A stretch of DNA of 64,000 nucleotides from Rhodobacter sp. (GCA_020250175.1 JADCEN010000036.1:1-64000), one strand, 5' to 3'. Shown: positions 34,405 through 43,590, counted from the stretch's first letter. A program made the numbers and translations. Notes: generated from the sequence alone by a model not told the origin.

Positions 34405-34832
34405 TGGATATCCGTTCCCTGACCGACAGCTACGCGGTGTCGCCGCAAATCGCCCCGACCGATCTTGCCGCAATCAAGGCCGCAGGATTCACCACCGTGA
34501 TCGACAACCGTCCCGACGGGGAAATCCCCGCAAACCTGCATGGCGAAATCATGCGGCAGGCCGCCGAGGCGCTGGGGCTGACCTTCGTCGTCAATCCGGT
34601 GATCGGCGGGGCGCTGACCCTTGACAATGTCAGGGCGCAGAAAGCGGCCCTTGACAGTGCCGGCGGCCCGGTCCTGGCCTATTGCGCGTCCGGCAACAGG
34701 TCATCCATGGTCTGGGCGCTGGCCCAGGCCGGGCAAAGACCGACGGACGAGCTGATCGCCCTTCCGGCCCGCTTCGGCTATCAGCTGGAAGGATTGCGCG
34801 GCCAGATCGAGGCGCTTGCACAGCGGGGTTGA
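34404..34832 (+). CDS. DUF442/Blh phosphatase-like sulfur transferase
   Basis: The 142-residue protein matches the DUF442 (TIGR01244) domain: VIDNRPDGEIP near residue 35 and the cysteine-phosphatase-like loop LAYCASGNRSSMVWALA with Cys and Arg at P-loop spacing. In Blh proteins this domain is fused to a persulfide dioxygenase and handles sulfane sulfur. Here it stands alone as the third gene of the YedE operon, starting by a TGATG overlap. A rhodanese-like role in sulfide detoxification is a fair inference. The BigR regulator and the persulfide dioxygenase are not present. Confidence 0.85.
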   Translation: MDIRSLTDSYAVSPQIAPTDLAAIKAAGFTTVIDNRPDGEIPANLHGEIMRQAAEALGLTFVVNPVIGGALTLDNVRAQKAALDSAGGPVLAYCASGNRSSMVWALAQAGQRPTDELIALPARFGYQLEGLRGQIEALAQRG

Positions 34833-34844
34833 CCGACGGGTGGC

Positions 34845-35816
34845 TCAGCCGACGGCCGCCCGCAACGCCGGGACGGATCCGGTTGCAGGCACCTCTTCCG
34901 CCATGGCCTGCGGGGCAAGGCGGACCGCCCGCATGCCGCGGTTCTGTCCAAGCCGCCCGGTGGCAAGCGGGCGTCCGTCCAGCCCCTCCAGCACGATCCG
35001 GTCCAGCGCGGCACTGGACAAAGGCACAAGGTCCCCCTCCTGCAGGGCCATCACATAGGACAGCGGCACCGTAAAGCGGTGCAGAACAGCGGCGAGGTCT
35101 GCCTCGGTGCGCATGACCTGATCGTTCAGCGCCTTGGAAAAAAGCGCGGCCGCAACCGGTGCCGGGGTGGCTGTCGGCGCGGGCTTCGGGGTGCGGCCGC
35201 GCCCTTCGGCCGGAAGCGCCAGCATGACCGGCCCCGATCTTGCCCCATTGCCAAGCCGCAGTTCCGCCTGAAGCACGCGGTAGTATTCCTCTTCCAGCAG
35301 AAGGCCCAGCGGACGGGGATCATCCAGAAAAGACGCATAGCGGAACCCGCCGGCCCAGATCAGGTCGGGATCGCTTTCCAGCCCGGCTTCCAGTTCCTGC
35401 AGCGCCCGGTCGATCATGTCCGCCACCATCGAGGCATCGGTGCGCGTCGGCTTGCGCACCGGGGGTGCCACGGAACCGACACGGCCGATCGTCTGCATCT
35501 CGATCATCGCGGACAGGACGGGGGGCGACAGCATCAGGATGCCAAGACCATCTGCCGGACCTTCCAGAACAGCAATCAGCGCCCTTTCGGGGGCCAGTTC
35601 CAGCAGTTCGGCCAGGCTGCGGCGGTGAACCGACAGCCGCGCCACATCCAGCGGCAGCGCAATGGTGTCATTGGCCGCCCGCGCCAGCGCCAGCCGCCAG
35701 GCCCGGTCGGCCCCTGGCCCGCCCTCGGGCTGGCCTGACCGCCCCGCTGCCACCTTCTTCCGGATGATTTCGCCTGCCACGCCACCTGCCCCGTGTTCCG
35801 CCGCGCCGAAGACCAT
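34845..35816 (-). CDS. FliM/FliN-like protein with C-terminal SpoA domain
   Basis: The 323-residue protein has an unassigned N-terminal region (about 1-210). A SpoA domain (about 225-300) follows, with the expected LHRFTVPLSYVMALQEGDLV and LATGRLGQNRGMRAVRL strands. That domain is the C-ring part of FliM/FliN and of type III secretion homologues. No other flagellar gene is nearby. It lies 28 bases downstream of the symporter-kinase gene on the same strand, with a CACCCTT/AAGGGTG hairpin between (35825-35842). It may be a stand-alone motor-switch protein linked to signalling, or a distant scaffold; both are inference. Confidence 0.75.
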   Translation of the reverse strand: MVFGAAEHGAGGVAGEIIRKKVAAGRSGQPEGGPGADRAWRLALARAANDTIALPLDVARLSVHRRSLAELLELAPERALIAVLEGPADGLGILMLSPPVLSAMIEMQTIGRVGSVAPPVRKPTRTDASMVADMIDRALQELEAGLESDPDLIWAGGFRYASFLDDPRPLGLLLEEEYYRVLQAELRLGNGARSGPVMLALPAEGRGRTPKPAPTATPAPVAAALFSKALNDQVMRTEADLAAVLHRFTVPLSYVMALQEGDLVPLSSAALDRIVLEGLDGRPLATGRLGQNRGMRAVRLAPQAMAEEVPATGSVPALRAAVG

Positions 35817-35844
35817 AGTCCGCGCACCCTTAAGAAAGGGTGTG

Positions 35845-38529
35845 TCAGGCCGCTGCCTGCAGGCGCAGCGGAAAGGTCACGCGAAAGGCGGTGCCGCCCT
35901 GCCCCGGCAGGTAGGCGATGCTTCCGCCAAGGGCTGTCATCACCTCGCGGCAGATCGCCAGGCCCAGCCCGGCCCCCCCCGCCCTTGTCTCATCCGTCAG
36001 GCGGGCGAATTTCTCGAAAATCAGGGCCTGGCTGTCTTCGGGGATGCCGCGGCCATTGTCGATCACATCCACCATCACCCGCCCGCCGCGCTGCCGCACC
36101 GCGATGCGCAGCTCCGGTTCCGGGGCGGCACAGTATTTCCGGGCGTTGGAAATCAGGTTGATGAACACCTGGGTCAGCCTGTCGGCATCGGTCGTCACAT
36201 ACAGTGCTTCGCACCCCGGATCACGGTGAATGGTGAAGCGGCGTTCGGGCCGGGTCTGGGCGGCGGTGACAAGGGCGCGGTCGATCATGTCCTGCAGGCT
36301 GACCAGGCCCAGCGTCAACTGCACACCCGCGTTTTCAAGCACGCTGAGGTTGAGAAGGTCGTCCAGAAGCCGGGTCAGGCGGATCGCCTCGTCATGGATG
36401 ATGGTTGCATGGCGGCGTGCCATTTCGGGGGACATGTCCCCCTCCATCAGGATTTCGGAAAAGGCCCGGATCGACGTCATCGGGGTGCGCAGCTCGTGGC
36501 TGACCTGGCTGAGGAAGGAATCCTTCTGAACCGACAGCCGGGTCAGCTTCTCGTTCGCCTGCTGCAACTGCCGCGCCGTCCGTGTCAGCTCTTCCGACTG
36601 CGCTTCAAGCCGTGCCGAATACTCCATGATCTGGGCGGTCTCATTGGCCACCGCCATAAGGTCTTCCACCGAAACCGCCGCACCGCCGACCGTTTGCGCG
36701 ATCATGGCATGGGCCGTCGCAGCACCGACCGAACCCGACAGCCGCCGTTCCAGCGCCCCGAGGAACCCCGGTGTCGGATCGGGCAAGGGCCCCGCCTTTC
36801 CCTGCATCCTTGCCTCGGCCTCGAAGAAAGCCAGCGCCTCGTCCCCGCCCAGGATGCGCTGCGACAGGATCAGCAGATCTTCGGCCGTGGCCGCACCGCG
36901 CACCCAGCCGCCTGCCGAAACCTCTCCGTCAAAGACGTTGACGAAAGCCGCGCCCTGCACCCGCTCCACCGGGCCGGGAAAGGTCAGGATCGAGCCGGTG
37001 AAGAAGGCGGTGGCGTTCAGGACCAGCGACCAGAACATCGCATGGATCAGCGGATCCATCCCCTCGACACCGAACAGCGCCTGCGGCCGGAGCCAGCCGA
37101 TGCCCCAGGGTCCTTCGGTCATCAGCCGTGCCGAAATCACCGCGTCGGGGCCGAAAGACGGCAGATACAGCGAATATGCCCATATGCCGGCCCCGGTCAG
37201 CAGCCCGCAAACGGCCCCGACCCGGGTTGCTCCGCGCCAGAAGATGCCGCCCAGCATCGCCGGAAGAATCTGTGCGGCCCCCACGAAAGAGATCAGCCCG
37301 ATTGCCGCCAGCGCGCCGGACCCGCCCGACAGCCGGAAATAGGCGTATCCCAGCGCCACGATCCCGGCGATCGACAGCCGCCGCGACAGCAGCACGATGC
37401 GCCGCACATCCCCCGACACCGCCCGGGCCGGGCGCAGCGACAGCCACAGCGGCATGACGATGTGGTTGGACACCATGGTGGCCAGCGCGATGGATGCCAC
37501 GATCACCATCGAGGTCGCCGATGAAAACCCGCCCAGAAAGGCCAGCATCGCCAGCCCGTCCTGCCCCTGCGCCAGCGGCAGTGTCAGCACGAACAGGTCG
37601 GGATTGGTGCCGGGGGGCAGCAGGTCCATCCCGGCGACCGCAATCGGCAGAACGAACAGGCACATCAGGAACAGGTACAGCGGAAAGGCCCAGCTTGCCG
37701 TGGCCAGGTGCCGTTCATCGACATTTTCGACCACCATCACCTGAAACATGCGGGGCAGGCACAACACGGCGGCAGCAGACAGAAAGATCAGCCCCACCCA
37801 GCGGCCGGGCTGCAGATCCCATGAGGACAGCGGCGAAGCCTCGATCCTTGCCATCATGTCCGCCGGCCCGCCCGCCAGACCCCAGACAACGAAAATCCCC
37901 ACGGCGACCAGCGCCACCAGCTTTACCACCGCCTCGACGGCAATGGCCGTGACAACGCCAAGGTGGCGCTCGTTCGAATCCAGATTGCGGGTGCCGAACA
38001 GCACCGTGAACAGCGCAAGGCCCACCGCCACCCACAGCGCCGTTGCCGCCTTGTCCGGCATCGGTCCGCCATCCGCCGCGGTACTGGCGAAAACCGCAAA
38101 GGACAGGGTGACCGATTGCAATTGCAGCGCGATATAGGGCGTGGCGGCCACCACCGAGATCACGGTCACGATGACGCCCAGCATGTTGGACTTGCCGTAA
38201 CGGCTTGAAATCAGATCGGCGATCGAGGTGACGCGCTGCGTCTTGCCGATGCGGACCAGCTTGCGCAGCACCCACCACCAGCCGACAAAGACCAGCGTCG
38301 GCCCCAGATAAATGGTCATGAACTCCCATCCCGACCGCACAGCATAACCGACCGCCCCGTAAAAGGTCCAGGCCGTGCAGAAGATCGACAGCGACAGCGT
38401 ATAGACCAAGGGCGAACGCAGCCAGGGCAAGGCCCGCGCATTGGCGCGGCGTTCCACCAGAAAGGCCACAAGAAACAACAGCCCCACATAGACCAGACAG
38501 ACCGCGACAAGGATATTGAACGGCACCAT
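35845..38529 (-). CDS. Sodium:solute symporter-histidine kinase fusion (CbrA/CrbS-like)
   Basis: The 894-residue protein starts with a sodium:solute symporter domain of about 12 or more helices (to about 520). A linker and coiled coil follow, then a histidine kinase: H-box VSHELRTPMTSIRAFSE with His678, N-box NLISNARKY, G1 DNGRGIP and G2 GAGLGLAI. CbrA and CrbS kinases share this design and sense nutrients; CrbS responds to acetate. The start overlaps the stop of the two-TM protein (TGATG), and a single-domain receiver lies just upstream. The neighbouring ScfR regulator points to short-chain acyl metabolism (inference). Confidence 0.9.
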   Translation of the reverse strand: MVPFNILVAVCLVYVGLLFLVAFLVERRANARALPWLRSPLVYTLSLSIFCTAWTFYGAVGYAVRSGWEFMTIYLGPTLVFVGWWWVLRKLVRIGKTQRVTSIADLISSRYGKSNMLGVIVTVISVVAATPYIALQLQSVTLSFAVFASTAADGGPMPDKAATALWVAVGLALFTVLFGTRNLDSNERHLGVVTAIAVEAVVKLVALVAVGIFVVWGLAGGPADMMARIEASPLSSWDLQPGRWVGLIFLSAAAVLCLPRMFQVMVVENVDERHLATASWAFPLYLFLMCLFVLPIAVAGMDLLPPGTNPDLFVLTLPLAQGQDGLAMLAFLGGFSSATSMVIVASIALATMVSNHIVMPLWLSLRPARAVSGDVRRIVLLSRRLSIAGIVALGYAYFRLSGGSGALAAIGLISFVGAAQILPAMLGGIFWRGATRVGAVCGLLTGAGIWAYSLYLPSFGPDAVISARLMTEGPWGIGWLRPQALFGVEGMDPLIHAMFWSLVLNATAFFTGSILTFPGPVERVQGAAFVNVFDGEVSAGGWVRGAATAEDLLILSQRILGGDEALAFFEAEARMQGKAGPLPDPTPGFLGALERRLSGSVGAATAHAMIAQTVGGAAVSVEDLMAVANETAQIMEYSARLEAQSEELTRTARQLQQANEKLTRLSVQKDSFLSQVSHELRTPMTSIRAFSEILMEGDMSPEMARRHATIIHDEAIRLTRLLDDLLNLSVLENAGVQLTLGLVSLQDMIDRALVTAAQTRPERRFTIHRDPGCEALYVTTDADRLTQVFINLISNARKYCAAPEPELRIAVRQRGGRVMVDVIDNGRGIPEDSQALIFEKFARLTDETRAGGAGLGLAICREVMTALGGSIAYLPGQGGTAFRVTFPLRLQAAA

Positions 38530-38798
38530 CAGCCGTCGCCCCCGCCGGGGTCCCGGTGCTCTTCGGCGGTCAGGCTGGGGGCCAGCAGACGCGCCACCGC
38601 AATCAGCCCGGCCCAGACCAGAAACAGGAACAGCCCGTCGCTGCCGGTGTCCCGGCCCTGGCCCTCGGGCGGGGCCCACAGCATCGGCAACAGCAGAAGA
38701 AAGGCCCCGAAAACCGGCAGCAGGCGGGCGGCATCGATCTTGCGCCGCCGCCGGTAGGGGCGGCGCTGCAGGAACAGCGGCAGGCCCGGACGCTTCAC
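38529..38798 (-). CDS. Small two-TM protein coupled to the symporter-kinase
   Basis: The 89-residue protein has a basic N-terminus (RRRPYRRRRK-like, near residues 12-20), a helix at about 24-42 (ARLLPVFGAFLLLLPMLW) and a second at about 55-75 (GLFLFLVWAGLIAVARLLA). Its start overlaps the receiver stop (ATGA) and its stop overlaps the kinase start (TGATG). This tight coupling suggests a subunit of the symporter-kinase, like the small subunits of some symporters, though it does not match a known one. Nothing else can be said about activity. Confidence 0.75.
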   Translation of the reverse strand: MKRPGLPLFLQRRPYRRRRKIDAARLLPVFGAFLLLLPMLWAPPEGQGRDTGSDGLFLFLVWAGLIAVARLLAPSLTAEEHRDPGGGDG

Positions 38799-39163
38799 AC
38801 CCCCGCCAGCGCGCGGACCGAGGCCAGGATCTCGGTGTTTGAAAAGGGTTTCGACATGAACCGGCTGGCCCCGATCCGCTCTGCCTCGGCCCGGTCACGG
38901 CCCTGCCCTTTGGCGGTCAGCATCAGGACGGGCAGCGATTCGGTTGCCGCATCGGCGCGAAGGGCCGCCAGGATTTCAAGACCGCTTCTGCCGGGCAGCA
39001 TCACATCCAGAATAACCACATCGGGGCGGCGGGATTTGATGGTTTCCTCGGCCAGCCCCCCGTCCGACAGCGTGGACACGTCCCAGCCGTCGCGCATCAG
39101 GATGAACCGGATTGCTTCGACGATGTTCGGCTCGTCCTCGATCACAAGAACATGTTTGCCCAT
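38795..39163 (-). CDS. Single-domain response regulator receiver
   Basis: The 122-residue protein is a receiver domain with no output: an acidic pocket in VIEDEPN, phospho-acceptor Asp53 in VVILDVMLPG, threonine in LMLTAKG and Lys105 in FMSKPF. ATG at 39163 has GGAGGG 7 bases upstream; a longer in-frame reading does not. It is the obvious partner of the downstream kinase, because the genes overlap. With no DNA-binding part, the signal may pass on by protein contact or phosphotransfer. A ScfR-type regulator lies 62 bases upstream on the same strand. Confidence 0.92.
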   Translation of the reverse strand: MGKHVLVIEDEPNIVEAIRFILMRDGWDVSTLSDGGLAEETIKSRRPDVVILDVMLPGRSGLEILAALRADAATESLPVLMLTAKGQGRDRAEAERIGASRFMSKPFSNTEILASVRALAGV

Positions 39164-39224
39164 GGGGCGACCCTCCGCTGCCGCAGGCCGACTATCGGCG
39201 CAAAGCGCCGCCCTGTCAAAACCG

Positions 39225-40529
39225 TCATGCACCGCCCAGGCTTTCCGACAGGATCGACGGCTCGCGCCGCGCCGGACAGGCCGGGCGCGGACAGATCCGG
39301 CAACTGGTGCCCACCCCCAGCGTCTCGTTCGTGCCCGGCGAAAGCGGAAGGATCAGCATCGCCGCTTCAGCCAGCTGCGGCCCGGCAAAACCGCCGCTCA
39401 GGCGCGGCCTGCAGAAGGCAAGCGTGCGGAACCGCTGCGGTGTGCGCCCCGACATCTCGACCTGGGCCTGCACCGGGGTCATCGGGCGGCCCAGCGCCGC
39501 ATAAAGCGGCCACAGCGGACAGGCCGCGCCAAAGCGCGGCAGCGCAAACCCCTCTACAGGTTTGCGGAAGATCATGGTGCCGGAGGCATCGCAGATCACC
39601 ACGCCAAGTTTCGTCCCCGGCATCAGGGCAAGGCGGCGGAAGACGGCGATGACATCGGCCCCGAAGCGCTCGGCAAGCAGGACCGGATCCAGCCCCATCC
39701 GGGCGGTGGCCTCAATCAGTCCGGCCATCGGCACTGCGGCCGCATCCCGTGCCGCCTGGGCCAGCCAGTCGCGGGCCAGCTGGCGTGCCGCCCCCGATGC
39801 CAGCCCGCCAGCCTCGGCCAGCAGGGCCGCCCGGGCTTCGGGTGCCGCCCCCGGCTCCAGGGCGGCCAGCGTCCAGTTGCGGCCCGCAAGCCAGGCCTCC
39901 AGCTCTTCCTGCGGGGCGGCGATGCCAAGCTCTTCCTCTTCTCCCGACCCGTCCAGATAGGCAACCAGCGCTTCGGCACCGGTCGCCAGCCGCTCTGCAT
40001 CGGCGTGCAGGTTTGCATGAAAGCGCGCGCGCCAGGACGGATCGATCTCTTCGGTTTCGGCAAGGATGGCGGCGGTGGACCGCACGGCACTGACCACGGA
40101 CAGAACCTCATGCAGCGCCGCCGACAGATGCGGATCATGCGCCATCCGGTCCGACAGCGCCTCGACCGACCGTTCCAGCCGCCCAAGCCGGCGGTGCTGC
40201 CCGGCCAGAAGCTCGGCCCAGCCCGGAAACCGTCCGATGAAATCCTCGATACACTCCACTTCCGGGCGCAAGCCCCCGGCGCCTGCCGCCGCATCGCGCA
40301 GATCGGTGGCAAGAATTCCTTCGGCCCCCTGGGCAAGGGCCGCAGCTTCGGTCCCCAGCACATCCGCCAGCCGCGCCAGCACCCCGGGGCCGATGCGCCG
40401 CCGGTTATGCTCGATCAGGTTCAGATAAGATGCGGAAATGCCCGCCGCGCGCGCCACATCGGCCTGCCGCTGGCCCAAGGCCAGCCGCCGCTCGCGCACC
40501 CGCCCCCCTGTCAGCGCCGGAACCGGCAT
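39225..40529 (-). CDS. ScfR-family XRE regulator (short-chain acyl-CoA sensor, PccR-like)
   Basis: The 434-residue protein has an XRE helix-turn-helix at about residues 8-62 (GQRQADVARAAGISASYLNL). A long middle region resembling ImmA-linked regulators and the ScfR C-terminal domain with a closing CRICPRPACPARREPSIL stretch follow. In Rhodobacter the ScfR member PccR controls propionyl-CoA assimilation. No propionyl-CoA carboxylase gene is adjacent here; instead a nutrient-sensing kinase system follows. ATG at 40529 is chosen because the helix-turn-helix begins right after it. The effector is probably a short-chain acyl-CoA (family knowledge). Confidence 0.87.
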   Translation of the reverse strand: MPVPALTGGRVRERRLALGQRQADVARAAGISASYLNLIEHNRRRIGPGVLARLADVLGTEAAALAQGAEGILATDLRDAAAGAGGLRPEVECIEDFIGRFPGWAELLAGQHRRLGRLERSVEALSDRMAHDPHLSAALHEVLSVVSAVRSTAAILAETEEIDPSWRARFHANLHADAERLATGAEALVAYLDGSGEEEELGIAAPQEELEAWLAGRNWTLAALEPGAAPEARAALLAEAGGLASGAARQLARDWLAQAARDAAAVPMAGLIEATARMGLDPVLLAERFGADVIAVFRRLALMPGTKLGVVICDASGTMIFRKPVEGFALPRFGAACPLWPLYAALGRPMTPVQAQVEMSGRTPQRFRTLAFCRPRLSGGFAGPQLAEAAMLILPLSPGTNETLGVGTSCRICPRPACPARREPSILSESLGGA

Positions 40530-40609
40530 TGCAACACCCCGCGTTTCCTTGGGATTTACACCATGACATCCGGCTGACAGACAATGGAAAACTGCAAGTT
40601 CCCGTTTGG

Positions 40610-40660
40610 AAATATCTTCGGGGCTGGGGTCCGGGGCGGGGGCAGACGGCCCCCGCCCCG
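40610..40660. repeat. GC-rich intergenic hairpin repeat (AAATAT...GGGGCGGGGGC type)
   Basis: GGAAATATCTTCGGGG leads into GGGGCGGGGGC, a short AGACG loop and GCCCCCGCCCC, an 11-base perfect stem. The same layout, an AT-rich box next to a C/G hairpin, recurs at 58863-58905. Such elements are common between genes in Rhodobacteraceae. It lies upstream of the ScfR gene, near the end of the ABC transporter operon. The function is not known; a bidirectional terminator or a repeat-family role is possible. Confidence 0.6.
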
Positions 40661-40685
40661 GCCTACCCGGCAAGCGCCGCGCAGG

Positions 40686-40718
40686 AAAAAGGGCGCGCCG
40701 CTATCCCGGCGCGCGCCC
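40686..40718 (-). terminator. Rho-independent terminator of the NMT1-type transporter operon
   Basis: On the minus strand, GGGCGCGC pairs with GCGCGCCC across a 12-base loop and is followed by TTTTT. It lies 20 bases beyond the stop of the binding-protein gene at 40738. Stem, loop and T run in the right order make this one of the clearest terminators in the window. Confidence 0.8.
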
Positions 40719-40737
40719 CGGTATCAGCCCGGCCGGA

Positions 40738-41721
40738 TTACTGCAGGGCCTTGTCGGTGATGGCACTGGTCCAGGCGCCTTCCGGGGCCTTGGTAATGAC
40801 CGGGTCCGACCCGCCCGCCAGCAGCGTCTTGACGGTGCGCTCGGCAGCGGCCACATCCAGCGCGCCGTTGGAACCGGCCGTCAGCTTGGCCACTTCGCCC
40901 ATCATCCGCTTCTGGTGCTGTTCGGTCTGGGCACCGGTTTCGTCATTTTCCAGAACGATCATCGCCGCTTCGTCGGGATTGGCTTCGGCGTATTTCCAGC
41001 CCTTCATCGAGGCGCGCACGAAGCGCACCATCTTGTCTTCAAAGGCCGGGTCAGCGAGCTTGTCTTCCAGCACGTAAAGGCCGTCTTCCAGCGTCGCAAC
41101 ACCTTCGTCCTCGTACTTGAACGTCACCAGCTGCTCGGGCGTGATCCCGGCATCGATGACCTGCCAGTATTCGTTGTAGGTCATGGTTGAAATGCAGGCC
41201 GCCTGCTTTTGCAGCAGCGGATCAACGTTGAAGCCCTGCTTGAGCACGGTCACACCGCCGGCACTGCCGTCGGTCGGAATGCCCAGCGTCGCCATCCAGC
41301 TCAGGAACGGATATTCGTTGCCAAAGAACCACACACCCAATGTCTTGCCGGGGAAGTCGGCCGGGCTCGCCACGCCGCTTTCCTTCAGGCAGGTCAGCAT
41401 CAGGCCCGACGAGGCGAAGGGCTGCGCGATGTTCACCAGCGGCAATCCCTTTTCGCGCGCGGCCAGGGCCGAGGGCATCCAGTCGATCACCACATCGGCA
41501 CCGCCGCCCGCCACGACCTGGCTGGGCGCAATGTCCGGGCCACCCGGCTTGATGGTGACGTTCAGGTTCTCTTCCTCATAAAACCCCTTGGCCTGCGCCA
41601 CGTAATAGCCCGCAAACTGGGCCTGTGTGACCCACTTCAGCTGAAGGGTCACGTCATCTGCCGCCTGCGCGCCGGTGGCGGCAAACGCGGCAAACAGTGA
41701 TCCGGTCAGAAACTTCTTCAT
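40738..41721 (-). CDS. ABC transporter substrate-binding protein (NMT1/THI5-like)
   Basis: The 327-residue protein has a signal peptide (MKKFLTGSLFAAFAATGAQA) and an NMT1/THI5 fold: VTLQLKWVTQAQFAGYYVAQ, GFYEEENLNVTI, GGADVVIDWMPSALAAREK. Proteins of this branch bind pyrimidine-like ligands such as HMP or riboflavin-related compounds. Context (dihydropyrimidinase and N-carbamoyl hydrolase in the same cluster) suggests a pyrimidine or hydantoin. GGAGGT lies 4 bases before ATG 41721. It is the last gene of the transporter operon and is followed by a terminator at 40686-40718. Confidence 0.87.
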   Translation of the reverse strand: MKKFLTGSLFAAFAATGAQAADDVTLQLKWVTQAQFAGYYVAQAKGFYEEENLNVTIKPGGPDIAPSQVVAGGGADVVIDWMPSALAAREKGLPLVNIAQPFASSGLMLTCLKESGVASPADFPGKTLGVWFFGNEYPFLSWMATLGIPTDGSAGGVTVLKQGFNVDPLLQKQAACISTMTYNEYWQVIDAGITPEQLVTFKYEDEGVATLEDGLYVLEDKLADPAFEDKMVRFVRASMKGWKYAEANPDEAAMIVLENDETGAQTEQHQKRMMGEVAKLTAGSNGALDVAAAERTVKTLLAGGSDPVITKAPEGAWTSAITDKALQ

Positions 41722-41758
41722 CGTCACCTCCATGTTGCGGGCCTTCGGGGCCCTTTGA

Positions 41759-42604
41759 TTACCGTCTTTGCGACGGATGCCAGAAGGTCACCCGCCGCTC
41801 CAGCAGTGCTACCACGCCATAGAAGGCCGAACCCGCCAGCGCCGCAACCGCTATTTCCGCCCAGACCATGTCCAGCGCCAGCCGCCCCACCTCGGTCGAG
41901 ATGCGAAAGCCCATTCCCTGAATCGGGCTGCCGAAAAATTCGGCAACAATCGCCCCGATCAGCGCCAGCGTGGTGGCTATCTTCAGGCCGTTGAAGACAA
42001 AGGGCATTGCCGCAGGCAGACGCAGCCGCCACAGCGTCTGCCAGTACCCGGCACCCCAGGTCGCCATCAGGTCGCGCTGCATCGGTTCGCTGGCCGCAAG
42101 CCCCGCCATCATGTTCACCAGCACCGGAAAGAACACCATCACCACCACGACCGCCGCCTTCGACTGCCAGTCAAAGCCGAACCACATCACCAGGATCGGC
42201 GCGATCCCCACGATGGGCAGCGCCGCCACGAAATTGCCGATGGGCAGCAGGCCGCGCTGCAGGAACGGCGACCGGTCGATCAGGATCGCCAGCGCGATGG
42301 CCGCAGCGCAGCCCATGGCATAGCCGGTCAGCGCGCCCTTGACGAAGGTTTGCAGGAAATCGACCCACAGGATGTCGGGGCTGGCCGCGATGCGCGCCGC
42401 AATGGCGCTGGGCGGCGGCAGGATCACGGCGGGCACCTGCAACCCGCGCACCAGCCCTTCCCAAACGCCCAGCAGCGTCAGCCCGAAAATCGCGGGCACG
42501 ACCAGCCGCCCCATGCGGCTTTGCGCCAGACCCGAGGCGGCAAGCCGGATGTTCAGCGCCCAGGCCGCCGCCCAGAACAGCATCGTGCCAAGAACCCAGG
42601 TCAT
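41759..42604 (-). CDS. ABC transporter permease (second subunit)
   Basis: The 281-residue membrane protein has about six helices and the EAA loop near LMATWGAGYWQTLWRLRLPA, typical of NitT/TauT/SsuC-type permeases. Its start overlaps the stop of the other permease gene (ATGA). Together they would form the channel of the transporter whose binding protein follows 37 bases on. GFDWQSKAAVVVVMVFFPVLVNM is the long second-half helix. No regulatory site is seen within the operon. Confidence 0.87.
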   Translation of the reverse strand: MTWVLGTMLFWAAAWALNIRLAASGLAQSRMGRLVVPAIFGLTLLGVWEGLVRGLQVPAVILPPPSAIAARIAASPDILWVDFLQTFVKGALTGYAMGCAAAIALAILIDRSPFLQRGLLPIGNFVAALPIVGIAPILVMWFGFDWQSKAAVVVVMVFFPVLVNMMAGLAASEPMQRDLMATWGAGYWQTLWRLRLPAAMPFVFNGLKIATTLALIGAIVAEFFGSPIQGMGFRISTEVGRLALDMVWAEIAVAALAGSAFYGVVALLERRVTFWHPSQRR

Positions 42605-43464
42605 CGCGCGATTCCCATGCGCCGCAGCGTCACCCGTTCTGCCCCGCCGATCAGGGCAACCAGCGCCGCCGCAAGAATCGACGCCGCAAAAAGCGCCGCC
42701 CAGATCTGCACCGTCTGCCCATAGTAGCTGCCTGACAAAAGCCGCGCCCCCAGCCCCGCCACCGCCCCCGTCGGCATCTCGCCCACGATGGCCCCGACAA
42801 GGGCTGCGGCAACCCCCACCTTGAGCGAGGCGAACAGATAGGGGACCGACGCGGGGACGCGCAGCTTGACCAGCGTCTGCAGACGCGACGCGCCATAGGT
42901 GCTTAGCAGGTCAAGCTGCATCGCATCGGGCGACCGCAGCCCTTTCACCATGCCCACGACCACCGGGAAGAAAGACAGATAGGCCGAGATGATTGCCTTC
43001 GGCACGATGCCCGTCACGCCCACCGAATTCAGCACCACGATGATCATCGGTGCAATCGCCAGGATCGGGATGGTCTGGCTGGCAATGGCCCAGGGCATCA
43101 CGCTCAGGTCCATGGCCCGGTTGTGCACGATGCCGATGGCCAGCAGAATACCCGCCCCGGTGCCGATGACAAAGCCCAGCAGCGTCGCCGACAGGGTGAT
43201 CCAGCCGTGATAGACCAGACTGCGCTTCGAGGTGACAGCCTGCCCGGCCAGTCCCTTCCACAGTTCGGCCACCACTTGATGCGGCGTCGGCAGTACCGGC
43301 CGTTCCTGGTTCAGGGTCTGTGGCACCATCTGCGCAAAACTGACCGACTCGCCCGCCCGCGCCGCCTGATCGCGCACCCAGGCTGCGTTCATCCAGACGG
43401 CAGCGCCATACCACAGCACGACGATGGCCGCCACAACGACAAGAACCGGCAGAACAGCCTTCAC
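42601..43464 (-). CDS. ABC transporter permease (first subunit)
   Basis: The 287-residue protein has a first helix at its start (AVLPVLVVVAAIVVLWYGAA) and a cytoplasmic EAA-like loop (LLSTYGASRLQTLVKLRVPA) among about six helices. It starts by GTG at 43464; the usual initial residues VKAVL fit this start, while a longer upstream reading has a cysteine-rich start with no ribosome binding site. The stop overlaps the next permease start. The N-terminal 100 residues include an unusually long periplasmic loop. Substrate is as for the binding protein. Confidence 0.83.
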   Translation of the reverse strand: MKAVLPVLVVVAAIVVLWYGAAVWMNAAWVRDQAARAGESVSFAQMVPQTLNQERPVLPTPHQVVAELWKGLAGQAVTSKRSLVYHGWITLSATLLGFVIGTGAGILLAIGIVHNRAMDLSVMPWAIASQTIPILAIAPMIIVVLNSVGVTGIVPKAIISAYLSFFPVVVGMVKGLRSPDAMQLDLLSTYGASRLQTLVKLRVPASVPYLFASLKVGVAAALVGAIVGEMPTGAVAGLGARLLSGSYYGQTVQIWAALFAASILAAALVALIGGAERVTLRRMGIAR

Positions 43465-43590
43465 GCGACACCCCGCGTGATTGCAGGCCCCGGCGTGCAA
43501 CCGGGACCGACCCGCAGACAGACCGCGCCGCGCGGCCACCCCGGCGCGGCCGGATGCAATGACCGGGGCAGCCCGGCCGCAAGGCCGCGC

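Noticed and set aside
35825-35842. CACCCTT/AAGGGTG hairpin between the kinase and FliM/N-like genes
   Set aside because: No T run for a terminator and it lies within a probable operon; could be chance or a mild attenuator, so it is only noted in the neighbouring gene entry.
38556-40577. Long open frame antisense to the ScfR and receiver genes
   Set aside because: Covers two genes on the other strand with strong family motifs and has no coding signature of its own.
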